Positions 7,601-14,298 of a stretch of DNA of 22,351 nt are shown here, piece by piece (position 1 is the stretch's first letter; every line of letters begins with the position of its first letter). The translations under genes and the position numbers were made by a program. The notes beneath the pieces were generated by a model. It did no database searches. It had not been told where the DNA came from and saw only the letters and a list, made by a program, of their open reading frames with translations. Source of the stretch: Chlamydiales bacterium (GTDB lineage: Bacteria > Chlamydiota > Chlamydiia > Chlamydiales > JACKPQ01); NCBI GenBank assembly GCA_024233435.1, contig JACKPQ010000007.1:1-22351 (forward strand), in the 5' to 3' direction.

Positions 7601-9232
7601 ATGAAAGTACACTTAAGTCAGCTCAACCCCGTGATCGGGGATCTTGATGGGAATACGCAAAAAATACTGAATGCGATTGCCAAGTCGCGCGACGAAAAGG
7701 CAGATATTGTCCTCTTTCCAGAGCTTTCTATCTGTGGCTATCCTCCGCAAGATTTAGTGTACCACCCTGCATTTATCGATGCGATGGAAAAGCACCTGCA
7801 AACAATTGTGCAAGCCTCAAAAGGGCTCATGGTTGTCGTTGGTCTAGTAAGACCCAATCTGGGACCGGGTGAAAACGGATTGTCGAATAGCGCTGCGATT
7901 GCTATCGATGGCAAGCTCATTGGCTTTCATGATAAATGGCTTCTTCCAAACTACGACGTATTCAATGAAAGGCGCTACTTTGACCCAGGCAACACGCTTC
8001 AGACCTTCGATTACAAAGGGAAAAAAATTGGCATTCTCATCTGTGAAGATATTTGGCAACATGCAGGCTATGTTGCTGTGCGCTATGGCAGAGATCCAGT
8101 GATTGAGATGGCCAAACTTAAACCCGATCTCATCCTCAACCTATCCGCTTCGCCTTACAACTTTGGGAAAGCGGACATTCGCGTTGAAGTGTGCGCAAAA
8201 GTTACCACCACGTGCAATTGCCCAATTGTCTACTGCGCGCAAGTTGGCGGCAATGATAGTTTGCTTTTTGATGGGTATAGCGTCTATGTCGATGCCGAAG
8301 GAAAATTACGGCAACTTGCTAAAGGATTTGTAGAAGATCATATGGTTATCGATCTAGAGGCTCAGGCCTGTGCCTGTCCCTTTAAATACGACATGATGTC
8401 AGACCTTTATAACGCACTTGTCATGGGAGTTCGTGATTACTTTCACAAATCGGGCTTTAAAAAAGCCTGCTTAGGGCTTTCTGGCGGACTTGATTCTGCT
8501 CTTGTCGCTTGCATTGTTGCCTCAGCGCTGGGTCCTGAAAATCTGCTAGCTGTTTCTATGCCTTCCCGCTATACATCAGATCTATCGAAAACCGATGCTA
8601 AAAAACTTGCCGACACTCTCGGCATTAAATTGATAAGTGTGCCCATAGAAGAGCCCTTTTGCAGTTACCTGGAGTTGCTCGCGCCTCTCTTTCAAAATCG
8701 AGCGCCAGATGTCACAGAAGAGAATCTGCAAGCGCGCATCAGAGGCGTGATCCTCATGGCGATTTCCAACAAGCTTGGCTATATTGTTGTCAGCACTGGA
8801 AACAAAAGCGAATTTGCCCTTGGATACTCAACGCTGTATGGCGATTCCTGCGGGGGGCTAGGAGTGATTGGCGATGTCACAAAAACGCGCGCCTATGACC
8901 TTTGTCGATGGATCAATCGCGATAAAGAGATCATTCCCACAACGACAATCGATAGAGCTCCTACCGCAGAGCTGCGCGCAAACCAGCACGACCAGCAAAC
9001 ACTTCCTCCCTATGGGATTGTTGACCAGGTGATCCAGTCCTACTTAGAAGAATTTATGCCGGTTTCATCAATTTCAGAAAAGCACAATATCCCCCTAGAT
9101 CTTGTCAAAGACTTAGTGCACCGGATTCACACAGCCGAGTACAAACGCAGGCAAAGCCCGCCTGTCCTACGGGTTACCCCTAAATCTTTTGGCGTCGGGC
9201 GCCACTTCCCCATCGTCCAAACCTGGAAGTGA
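7601..9232 (+). CDS. nadE: Glutamine-dependent NAD+ synthetase
   Basis: This 543-residue two-domain enzyme makes NAD+ from deamido-NAD+, ATP and glutamine. The N-terminal nitrilase-fold glutaminase domain has its triad Glu41 (FPELSICGYPP), Lys112 (HDKWLLPNY) and Cys148 (ILICEDIW). The C-terminal synthetase domain has the PP-loop LSGGLDSAL at about 293-301 and STGNKSE plus GDVTKT further on. It starts right after the nqrF stop, with GGGAG in the nqrF tail as SD. The C-terminal segment ending FGVGRHFPIVQTWK fits the usual family ending (GxGR-FPI), so the 3' end is native. This matters because the same DNA also encodes, antisense, the C-terminus of the neighbouring peptidase gene. Its product NAD(H) is the substrate pool of the co-transcribed NqrF. 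Confidence 0.96.
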   Translation: MKVHLSQLNPVIGDLDGNTQKILNAIAKSRDEKADIVLFPELSICGYPPQDLVYHPAFIDAMEKHLQTIVQASKGLMVVVGLVRPNLGPGENGLSNSAAIAIDGKLIGFHDKWLLPNYDVFNERRYFDPGNTLQTFDYKGKKIGILICEDIWQHAGYVAVRYGRDPVIEMAKLKPDLILNLSASPYNFGKADIRVEVCAKVTTTCNCPIVYCAQVGGNDSLLFDGYSVYVDAEGKLRQLAKGFVEDHMVIDLEAQACACPFKYDMMSDLYNALVMGVRDYFHKSGFKKACLGLSGGLDSALVACIVASALGPENLLAVSMPSRYTSDLSKTDAKKLADTLGIKLISVPIEEPFCSYLELLAPLFQNRAPDVTEENLQARIRGVILMAISNKLGYIVVSTGNKSEFALGYSTLYGDSCGGLGVIGDVTKTRAYDLCRWINRDKEIIPTTTIDRAPTAELRANQHDQQTLPPYGIVDQVIQSYLEEFMPVSSISEKHNIPLDLVKDLVHRIHTAEYKRRQSPPVLRVTPKSFGVGRHFPIVQTWK

Positions 9233-10011
9233 CGTGACTTGCAGATAGTGCTGGGTATGGTGACCAAAGAAATCTTCTTCTCCCAGGTTTTTTTGCAGTT
9301 CATCAAACGACAACCGAAAAGCCTTGCCAGAGTATGGATCGCGAATATCAGCTGTTTTTTCAATCTCATTGATCTCATCTAGAATGATCCAATGACCTGC
9401 AATGCGCTCGTGAGTGATCGATAGCATGACCGAGTGATTTGATTCGCTCAAAGAGGCTCTCAACTTTTGAACACAATCGTCAAAATTCTCGCTAGAGATC
9501 TCGTGCTTTTCTGTGTTGATTTTGAAGTATCTAAGTAGTACTTCTTGAATTTCGCAGGGTCGGGTAAGCTGACAGCTGGCATACCACCTCCAGAAATCAT
9601 CAGCATTTTCATGAATGAATTGCTTGGCCGTCATCAAAGCATTTTGAGGGTCTTGCTTTTGAAAACATCCGAGTGTCAACATCATCACTGCGCCTGCCCC
9701 GCAAGACTTTGATGCTGTCGGTTGTTGGACAAGTGGGAAAGTTTGACCTTTAAAAGTCGAGTAGGCTTCACACTTCTTCTTTATTAAGCCCCCGCCATCA
9801 TAAAGATTTTGAAAAAGTGGTTGTTTGGCGGAAGGTAATTGAAGCTTAAATAAGGGGCACTAGGATGAATTTGGGTTATTGTTCTAGATCTCTTTTTTTT
9901 GGGCGTTGCGGGAATCAAGTTAAAGCGTCTAGGAAAACTTGGTGGGATTGTGGGTGGCTCTGGCTTAATAACCTTATCTTCATAAGATGCTGTTGGTCTT
10001 GAAGGTGTCAT
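9167..10011 (-). pseudogene. C39/papain-like cysteine peptidase, copy A (frameshifted)
   Basis: Two minus-strand frames (10011-9784 and the frame ending at 9167) together match copy B along its length. One T is missing from a run at 9852-9853 (copy B keeps AAATAAAGG, here AAATAAGG on the plus strand), which shifts the frame; adding it back gives about 280 residues. The restored protein has a proline-rich N-terminus with PKKKRSR (residues 37-43), a catalytic-looking SKSCGAGA preceded by Gln-Gln, then GHWIILDEI (His) and ADIRDPYSG (Asp). That is the Cys-His-Asp order of C39/papain-like peptidases. The ATG at 10011 has a good SD (AGGAG, 8 bases). The last 66 bases overlap nadE in antisense, and the C-terminus runs 8 residues past that of copy B. 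It lies 68 bases after the small gene 10080-10364. An assembly error in the T run could explain the shift. Confidence 0.7.
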
Positions 10012-10079
10012 CCAATCTTCTCCTGTCGTGAGAAATAAATAATACCAAACAACAGAAGAATTTAAAACTATAAAACAAA

Positions 10080-10364
10080 TTAGCCAGCAATTGAATTATT
10101 TGCTTTCATAACTATAGATTGTATATTGTGTATAGACCCGGTAAAAATGCGCGTTTTATCTCTAAGACCGCAGTAAGCAATCCCCTTAGCGCCTACAAGT
10201 TTTTCATTTGGAATTTCTGCGTAAAAAATTTCTTCCTGGCGTATTTTGAGGTTTGTAAAAGTAAGCCTTTCTTTTAAACTTCCATCCGGGTGAGTAAGTG
10301 CAATCCTGCATTCGTCCCAATCAAGCTCTGATCGATTCGTAATTCCAAAAAATGTTGTAGCCAT
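10080..10364 (-). CDS. Small unrecognised protein of the duplicated module, copy A
   Basis: A 94-residue protein with no family I recognise and no signal peptide or membrane segment. It shares with the 97-residue copy B the patterns ITN, DWDECRIA, DGSL-ER, IPN and YCGLR, giving roughly 40% identity by eye with one gap. The spacing of short hydrophobic and charged stretches suggests a small beta-rich domain. The ATG at 10364 has AGGAG 7 bases upstream, and a promoter conserved between the two copies stands in front. It is the first gene of an operon with peptidase copy A. Conservation of the pairing suggests the two products work together, for example as partner, chaperone or inhibitor of the peptidase, but nothing in the sequence proves a role. 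Confidence 0.75.
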   Translation of the reverse strand: MATTFFGITNRSELDWDECRIALTHPDGSLKERLTFTNLKIRQEEIFYAEIPNEKLVGAKGIAYCGLRDKTRIFTGSIHNIQSIVMKANNSIAG

Positions 10365-10390
10365 TTTGAATCTCCTTTTGTTAAGGAATC

Positions 10391-10419
10391 ATTCTAAAGG
10401 CAACTGAAATTTTTAGCAA
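10391..10419 (-). promoter_or_regulatory. Promoter of module copy A
   Basis: Minus strand TTGCTA (10419-10414), 17-base spacer, TAGAAT (10396-10391). The same hexamers, spacing and near-identical spacer are preserved before copy B. The implied leader is about 20 bases and includes the SD of the small gene. Confidence 0.6.
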
Positions 10420-10420
10420 T

Positions 10421-10606
10421 ATACATTTAAGAGGAAGGGATTTAGACGAAGTGTTGACACTGTTAGCCAAATGCAACTACTACTGATATATTTGCTTTCA
10501 GCTCGTCCGTTGACTTGAGCTTTTTTATGCCTTGAGGGCGAGCGCGTCCAAAATCCAGATTCCAGTTGGCTTTTCGGTCGTTGGAGTGTGGGAGATTTTG
10601 TGCAGC
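10421..10606. other. Spacer between the two module copies
   Basis: About 190 bases with no gene I can support. It does not resemble the sequence beyond copy B, so the duplication is not a simple head-to-tail unit; this DNA was either inserted or the matching flank was lost. It contains an isolated TTGACA (plus strand, near 10453) without a convincing -10. Confidence 0.5.
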
Positions 10607-11431
10607 TTAGTCGGGCGCCACTTCCCCATCGTCCAAACTTGGAAGTGATGTTACTTGCAGGTAGTGTTGGATATGGAAGCCTAACGCGTCTTCTTCTCCC
10701 AGGTTTTGTTGCAGTTCAGCAAACGACAACCGAAAAGCGTGACCCGAGTATGGATCGCGAATATCAGCCGTCTTTTCAATCATATTGATCTCATCTAGAA
10801 TGATCCAATGACCTGCAATGCACTCGTGAGTGATCGAGAGCATGATTGAGTGGTTTGATTTTTTCAAAGAGGCGTGCAACTTTTGAACGCAATCGTCAAA
10901 ATCCTCGCTAGAGATCTCGTGAATTTCTGTGCCTATTTTGAAGTGTCTAAGCAGTACTTCTTGAATTTCATCAGCTTGGGTAAGTTTACACATGGCATAC
11001 CATTGCCACAAATCTTCTGCTTTTTCATGAATAAATTGTTTGGCTGTTATCAAAGCAGTTTGAGGCTTTTGCTTTTAAAAGCATCCGAGTACCAACATCA
11101 TCACTGCACCTGCTCCGCAAGACTTTGATGCTGTCGGTTGTTGGATAAGTGGAAAAATTTTGCCTTTAAAAGTTGAGTAGGCTTCACACTTCTTCTTTAT
11201 TAAGCCCCCACCATCGTAAAGATCTTGAAAAAGCAATTGTTTAATAGAAGGTATCTGGTTTTTAAATAAAGGAGTGGCTGGGTGTTGTTGAGTTATGCTC
11301 CTCGAACGTTTTTTTGGTGGTGTTACAGGCAAAGAGATAAGATAGGTGGGGATATGGGGAGGAGTTGATGGCCTTTCTGGTTGAATGGGCTGATCTTCTT
11401 TGTGGGCTCCTATTGGGTGTGAGGCAGACAT
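10607..11431 (-). pseudogene. C39/papain-like cysteine peptidase, copy B (internal stop codon)
   Basis: The frame from the ATG at 11431 (SD AGGAG) runs 118 codons to a TAA at 11077-11075, then stays open in the same frame to the TAA at 10609-10607. At the stop, copy A has CAA, so a single C-to-T change made the nonsense codon. With the stop read through, the protein has 274 codons. The first 50 residues are proline-rich with PPKKRSR at 38-44, which looks like a nuclear localisation signal. Cys105 sits in SKSCGAG, His208 in GHWIIL and Asp226 in IRDPYSG, matching the order and spacing of C39-like peptidases. The C-terminal half is roughly 80% identical to copy A by eye. The stop falls just after the catalytic Cys, so the 118-residue product lacks His and Asp. 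Rescue by readthrough or by the TTG at 11053 is possible but unsupported. Confidence 0.72.
10610..10648 (+). pseudogene. Duplicated 3' tail of nadE (13 codons)
   Basis: These 39 bases read in the plus strand as VGRHFPIVQTWK plus stop, the same as the end of nadE (9194-9232), with one silent base change (ACC to ACT). There is no nadE upstream of it. It was carried along when the module was copied, which shows that the copy next to the intact nadE is in the ancestral position. Confidence 0.85.
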
Positions 11432-11484
11432 GCAATTCTCTCCTGTTTTTAGTTAATTATACTGGATAACAGGAGATATATAAA

Positions 11485-11778
11485 CTATAAAGTGAAATAG
11501 CTTGCAATACAAATATTTTTTATTTTAATTAAAGATTTTACACTATGTGGTTTTTCAGTAATAATGCGAGCATTACGCCTTAAACCGCAGTAGGAGATTT
11601 TGTCACCATCTTCAAATGTTGCATTTGGGATTTTTGCCTGAAAAGTTTGACCCATGCTTATTATTTCCTTAAAAATATATCTTTCTATTAGACTTCCATC
11701 CTGACGTGTAAATGCAATTCTGCATTCGTCCCAATCACACTCTGTGTTATTAGTAATTTCAATAATTGCTGCAGCCAT
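11485..11778 (-). CDS. Small unrecognised protein of the duplicated module, copy B
   Basis: A 97-residue paralogue of the protein at 10080-10364, with ITN, CDWDECRIA, DGSL, IPN and YCGLR in the same order. The frame is intact, although its neighbouring peptidase is interrupted. It has diverged much more from its paralogue than the peptidases have from each other. The ATG at 11778 is preceded by AAAAGGAAG and the conserved promoter. The peptidase copy B starts 53 bases after its stop. No function is recognised. Confidence 0.75.
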   Translation of the reverse strand: MAAAIIEITNNTECDWDECRIAFTRQDGSLIERYIFKEIISMGQTFQAKIPNATFEDGDKISYCGLRRNARIITEKPHSVKSLIKIKNICIASYFTL

Positions 11779-11803
11779 TTGAACTTCCTTTTGTTAAGGA
11801 ATC

Positions 11804-11832
11804 ATTCTAAACGCAACTGAAATTTTTAGCAA
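11804..11832 (-). promoter_or_regulatory. Promoter of module copy B
   Basis: Minus strand TTGCTA (11832-11827), 17-base spacer, TAGAAT (11809-11804), the same elements as in copy A with one spacer change. Transcription begins only about 40 bases from a divergent plus-strand promoter. Confidence 0.6.
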
Positions 11833-11835
11833 TAA

Positions 11836-11864
11836 TTGAAATAAATGATTCACTTGTGTATCAT
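11836..11864 (+). promoter_or_regulatory. Predicted plus-strand promoter upstream of the Rhs region
   Basis: TTGAAA (11836-11841), 17-base spacer, TATCAT (11859-11864); both hexamers match 5 of 6 consensus bases. It is back to back with the minus-strand promoter of module copy B and would drive the 34-codon ORF and perhaps the Rhs gene. Confidence 0.5.
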
Positions 11865-11887
11865 TTTTCCCATATGAGTAACGCTTT

Positions 11888-11992
11888 ATGCTCAATTCTG
11901 CTCCAGAGTCTTTGCTCGGGCGTATCAATACCTCTTCTGAAGAGCTGCGTGAGCTATTAAATGAACAAATCCCCCTTGCTTCAGCAATCTAA
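11888..11992 (+). CDS. Possible small protein, 34 codons
   Basis: ATG at 11888 to TAA at 11992 encodes 34 residues with an amphipathic, charged middle (SSEELRELLNEQ) that reads like coding sequence. It lies about 16 bases downstream of the start expected from the promoter at 11836-11864, with only a weak GAG as SD. It may be a real small protein, an upstream ORF of the Rhs mRNA, or the remnant of a longer gene. An overlapping 28-codon ORF from 11874 is less protein-like. Confidence 0.3.
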   Translation: MLNSAPESLLGRINTSSEELRELLNEQIPLASAI

Positions 11993-11994
11993 TG

Positions 11995-12023
11995 TTGCAA
12001 TAAAACAGCCCAATCGTTTTAAT
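11995..12023 (+). promoter_or_regulatory. Possible proximal promoter of the Rhs gene
   Basis: TTGCAA (11995-12000), 17-base spacer, TTTAAT (12018-12023), leaving a leader of about 18 bases that contains the Rhs SD (GAGG at 12040-12043). Confidence 0.4.
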
Positions 12024-12048
12024 AACTTCGATTTAATACGAGGTGATC

Positions 12049-14298
12049 ATGAAAATTGGGTTTATTTTATTATTTGCAGCACATGTTTTTTCTGCGCATC
12101 CACTCATTGAGGATACCGAGCCAGAGCCTTTAGCAGTTGTTGCAAACTGTGTCAATGTGATCACAGGCAATTGCAGGCGCGTATATCCAGATTTGGTTGT
12201 AAATGGTGCGCAGCCCATTATTTTGCACCGTTCTCAGTTTTCCGAGCTATTTGGCTATGCATCGGCTGTGATGCTTAAAGGTAGCAATACCATTCAGCTC
12301 AGAGATGTTAACGGCACATTCCTATCTTTTGTCCCACAGGGGGCACGGAAATTCGTATTGAGTGCTGATGTGGTTAAAAGGGGATATTGCAATACCAGTC
12401 GAGGTCCTATCTGCGCTAAACATGATATCACTAACTCCTACATTGAAGTAGAAGATCACCTGACAGGTTTTTTTCTGCATGCAAGCGATGGCACGGTGCG
12501 CTATTATCGGGGCATTGGCAAAGATCAAAGTCAGGATGAGCGCTTTTTGATCGAGCGTGAAAAACACCAAAACGGCCACTTCACGCACTATGAGTATTGC
12601 TTTCCAATAAAAAAATCTAGGGGAACATTTCAACGGGCAAGCCACTATCCACAGACAAGCGGACTCAAGCGTATCTATACGACTGACTCAAAATATGAGC
12701 GCACTTATGCGTGGTTAAATATCGATTACACTGATAGCGGTTTTGCTATCACAGCAAGCGATGGCAAAAGTTTTATGTTCCCAGAAGAGCCTGAGCGCTC
12801 TATTGAGTCTGTAACTTTTCATCATGAGCCTGAGCAAAACATTTGCCATGTTTTCGATTCGACAGGTGCTTATCGCATTTTTCATTACACTCAAGAGCGC
12901 CGCCTTTGTAAAATCGAGCATTTTACAAGGGAAGGGAAATTGCTTAAATCAGACACTTTAAAATGGAAGGGGCATCGCCTTCAAAAAAAAGAGCTGCTAG
13001 ATGAAAATGGAACGTGCTTGAAAAAGCACATTTATATGTATGACAGCTTTGGTAACGCCGTCGAAGAGCATATTTTTACCGACGCGGGTCATGCCGTCAT
13101 CGAAAGAAGTTATTCAGTAGATGGCCTTCATCTGCTTTCAGAGACAACCCCCAGCGGGCTTACAACCATCTATGAATATCTTGCCGACACAGATTTGCCT
13201 GTAGCAACTTATAAGTGTGATGATACAAAAATTTTAAGGCGACATTTTTGGATTTATGACAAAGACAGAGTTCTCATCGAAGAGATAGAAGACGATGGGA
13301 CATCATTAGACCCAAACGATGCAGAAGATGTGCAAGTACGTAAAGTTTATAAACCAGGAGAAAACAGTGTCGAGCCCCTTTATCCGAGCATTCCTCAAAA
13401 AGGCGATCGATATGACCTAGCTGGTCGCGTTGTTCAGCACACCGATCAAGAAGGCGTTGTAACCACATATACATACGATGCGCTCGATCGCATACTCACA
13501 AAAAACCGAGACGGAGCCTTGGACATATATACCTACAATGGATTTGCGTGCATATCACATACGGATCCAAAAAATCACACGACTCATTATGAATACGACA
13601 GAGCTGGAAAGTTAATCGCAAAAAGATGCGGAGATCACCTCACCACCTATACCTACGATCCAGACGGGCGCCTCACTTCAGTGCAAGCATCTGATAGCAC
13701 CCTCCACCTTACCTATACCTACGACCGTTTAGGTCGGCTGATCACAGCCCGAGATGAAATCGCTGAGACTGCGACCACACGCACCTTTGATCATCGCGGA
13801 AATCTCATATCTGAAACCCTTGCCAACGGCTATACAATTTCATCAGCTTATGATTCAGAAAACAATCGCATAGAGTTAACCTATCCTGACCATAGCCGAG
13901 TGCTCTACACCTATAGCGGCATTAATTTAAAAACCGTCACCTATCTAGATTCATCGGGACAGCCCGTTATAAGCCACACCTATGATGACGCCGTGATGCC
14001 GGCCCATCCCGCCGACTCTGGTCTAGATCCGCAAGCAAAAGGCTCCTATGATGCACTTGGACGTCTTATTCGCCTCACTAAAAATGGCAGTACCTACATT
14101 TACACCTACGATGCCCTGCATCGGTGCATTCAATGCAACAACATCTCTTACTACTACGACGGGCAAAACAAAATTGGTTCTAGCGCGAATGAAAAGCGCA
14201 TACTTGGACGCGACGGAGACACAATCGCCATCATTCACAGCAATAAGCTTTACACGCCCCCGATCCCTACTTCGATTTTAGAGCCTTGGGGTAGATAG
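12049..14298 (+). CDS. Rhs/YD-repeat protein, exported, 3'-truncated
   Basis: A 749-residue protein starting at the ATG at 12049 (SD GAGG; a GTG six bases earlier is less likely). It begins with a signal peptide (MKIGFILLFAAHVFSA). The segment CVNVITGNCRRVYPDLVV is the N-terminal signature seen in Rhs proteins of environmental chlamydiae. From about residue 380 there are repeated YD units: YDLAGRV, YDALDRI, YDRAGKL, YDPDGRL, YDRLGRL, YDALGRL and YDALHRC. Such repeats build a hollow shell around a C-terminal toxin. Here the frame stops soon after ILGRDGDTIAII and LYTPP, before the usual end of the Rhs core and any variable toxin tip. The last ten residues are encoded by the antisense of the permease 3' end, so the gene has lost its 3' part by a junction. 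It may be inert, or still a surface protein. Confidence 0.85.
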   Translation: MKIGFILLFAAHVFSAHPLIEDTEPEPLAVVANCVNVITGNCRRVYPDLVVNGAQPIILHRSQFSELFGYASAVMLKGSNTIQLRDVNGTFLSFVPQGARKFVLSADVVKRGYCNTSRGPICAKHDITNSYIEVEDHLTGFFLHASDGTVRYYRGIGKDQSQDERFLIEREKHQNGHFTHYEYCFPIKKSRGTFQRASHYPQTSGLKRIYTTDSKYERTYAWLNIDYTDSGFAITASDGKSFMFPEEPERSIESVTFHHEPEQNICHVFDSTGAYRIFHYTQERRLCKIEHFTREGKLLKSDTLKWKGHRLQKKELLDENGTCLKKHIYMYDSFGNAVEEHIFTDAGHAVIERSYSVDGLHLLSETTPSGLTTIYEYLADTDLPVATYKCDDTKILRRHFWIYDKDRVLIEEIEDDGTSLDPNDAEDVQVRKVYKPGENSVEPLYPSIPQKGDRYDLAGRVVQHTDQEGVVTTYTYDALDRILTKNRDGALDIYTYNGFACISHTDPKNHTTHYEYDRAGKLIAKRCGDHLTTYTYDPDGRLTSVQASDSTLHLTYTYDRLGRLITARDEIAETATTRTFDHRGNLISETLANGYTISSAYDSENNRIELTYPDHSRVLYTYSGINLKTVTYLDSSGQPVISHTYDDAVMPAHPADSGLDPQAKGSYDALGRLIRLTKNGSTYIYTYDALHRCIQCNNISYYYDGQNKIGSSANEKRILGRDGDTIAIIHSNKLYTPPIPTSILEPWGR

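Larger units (their letters stand above)
9194..10420. repeat. Direct repeat, copy A of a 1.2 kb two-gene duplication
   Basis: Similarity to copy B (10610-11833) starts abruptly at GTCGGGCGCCACTTCCCC inside the nadE 3' end and runs through peptidase, small gene and promoter to about 10420 (ATTTTTAGCAAT). Beyond both ends the sequences differ completely. No terminal inverted repeats or transposase are seen. Confidence 0.85.
10610..11833. repeat. Direct repeat, copy B of the two-gene duplication
   Basis: Second copy of the block described for 9194-10420, in the same orientation, covering the nadE tail, peptidase, small gene and promoter region. The breakpoints are sharp at 10610 and near 11833. 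Confidence 0.85.

Noticed and set aside
9848..9855. Programmed ribosomal frameshift in peptidase copy A
   Set aside because: No slippery heptamer followed by a pseudoknot-like structure was seen, and copy B keeps the extra T at the same place, so a simple one-base deletion is the easier reading.
11075..11077. In-frame TAA of copy B as a recoded sense codon
   Set aside because: TAA ends several intact genes here (nqrF, htpG, efp-array members), so the code is standard; only copy B has it, where copy A has CAA.
9194..11833. Duplication produced by a transposon
   Set aside because: There is no transposase, no terminal inverted repeats and no target-site duplication at either border.
12322..12645. 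Minus-strand ORFs within the Rhs gene (also 12715-12921, 13274-13474, 14023-14238)
   Set aside because: They are out-of-frame shadows of a clearly coding gene, without SD or recognisable motifs.
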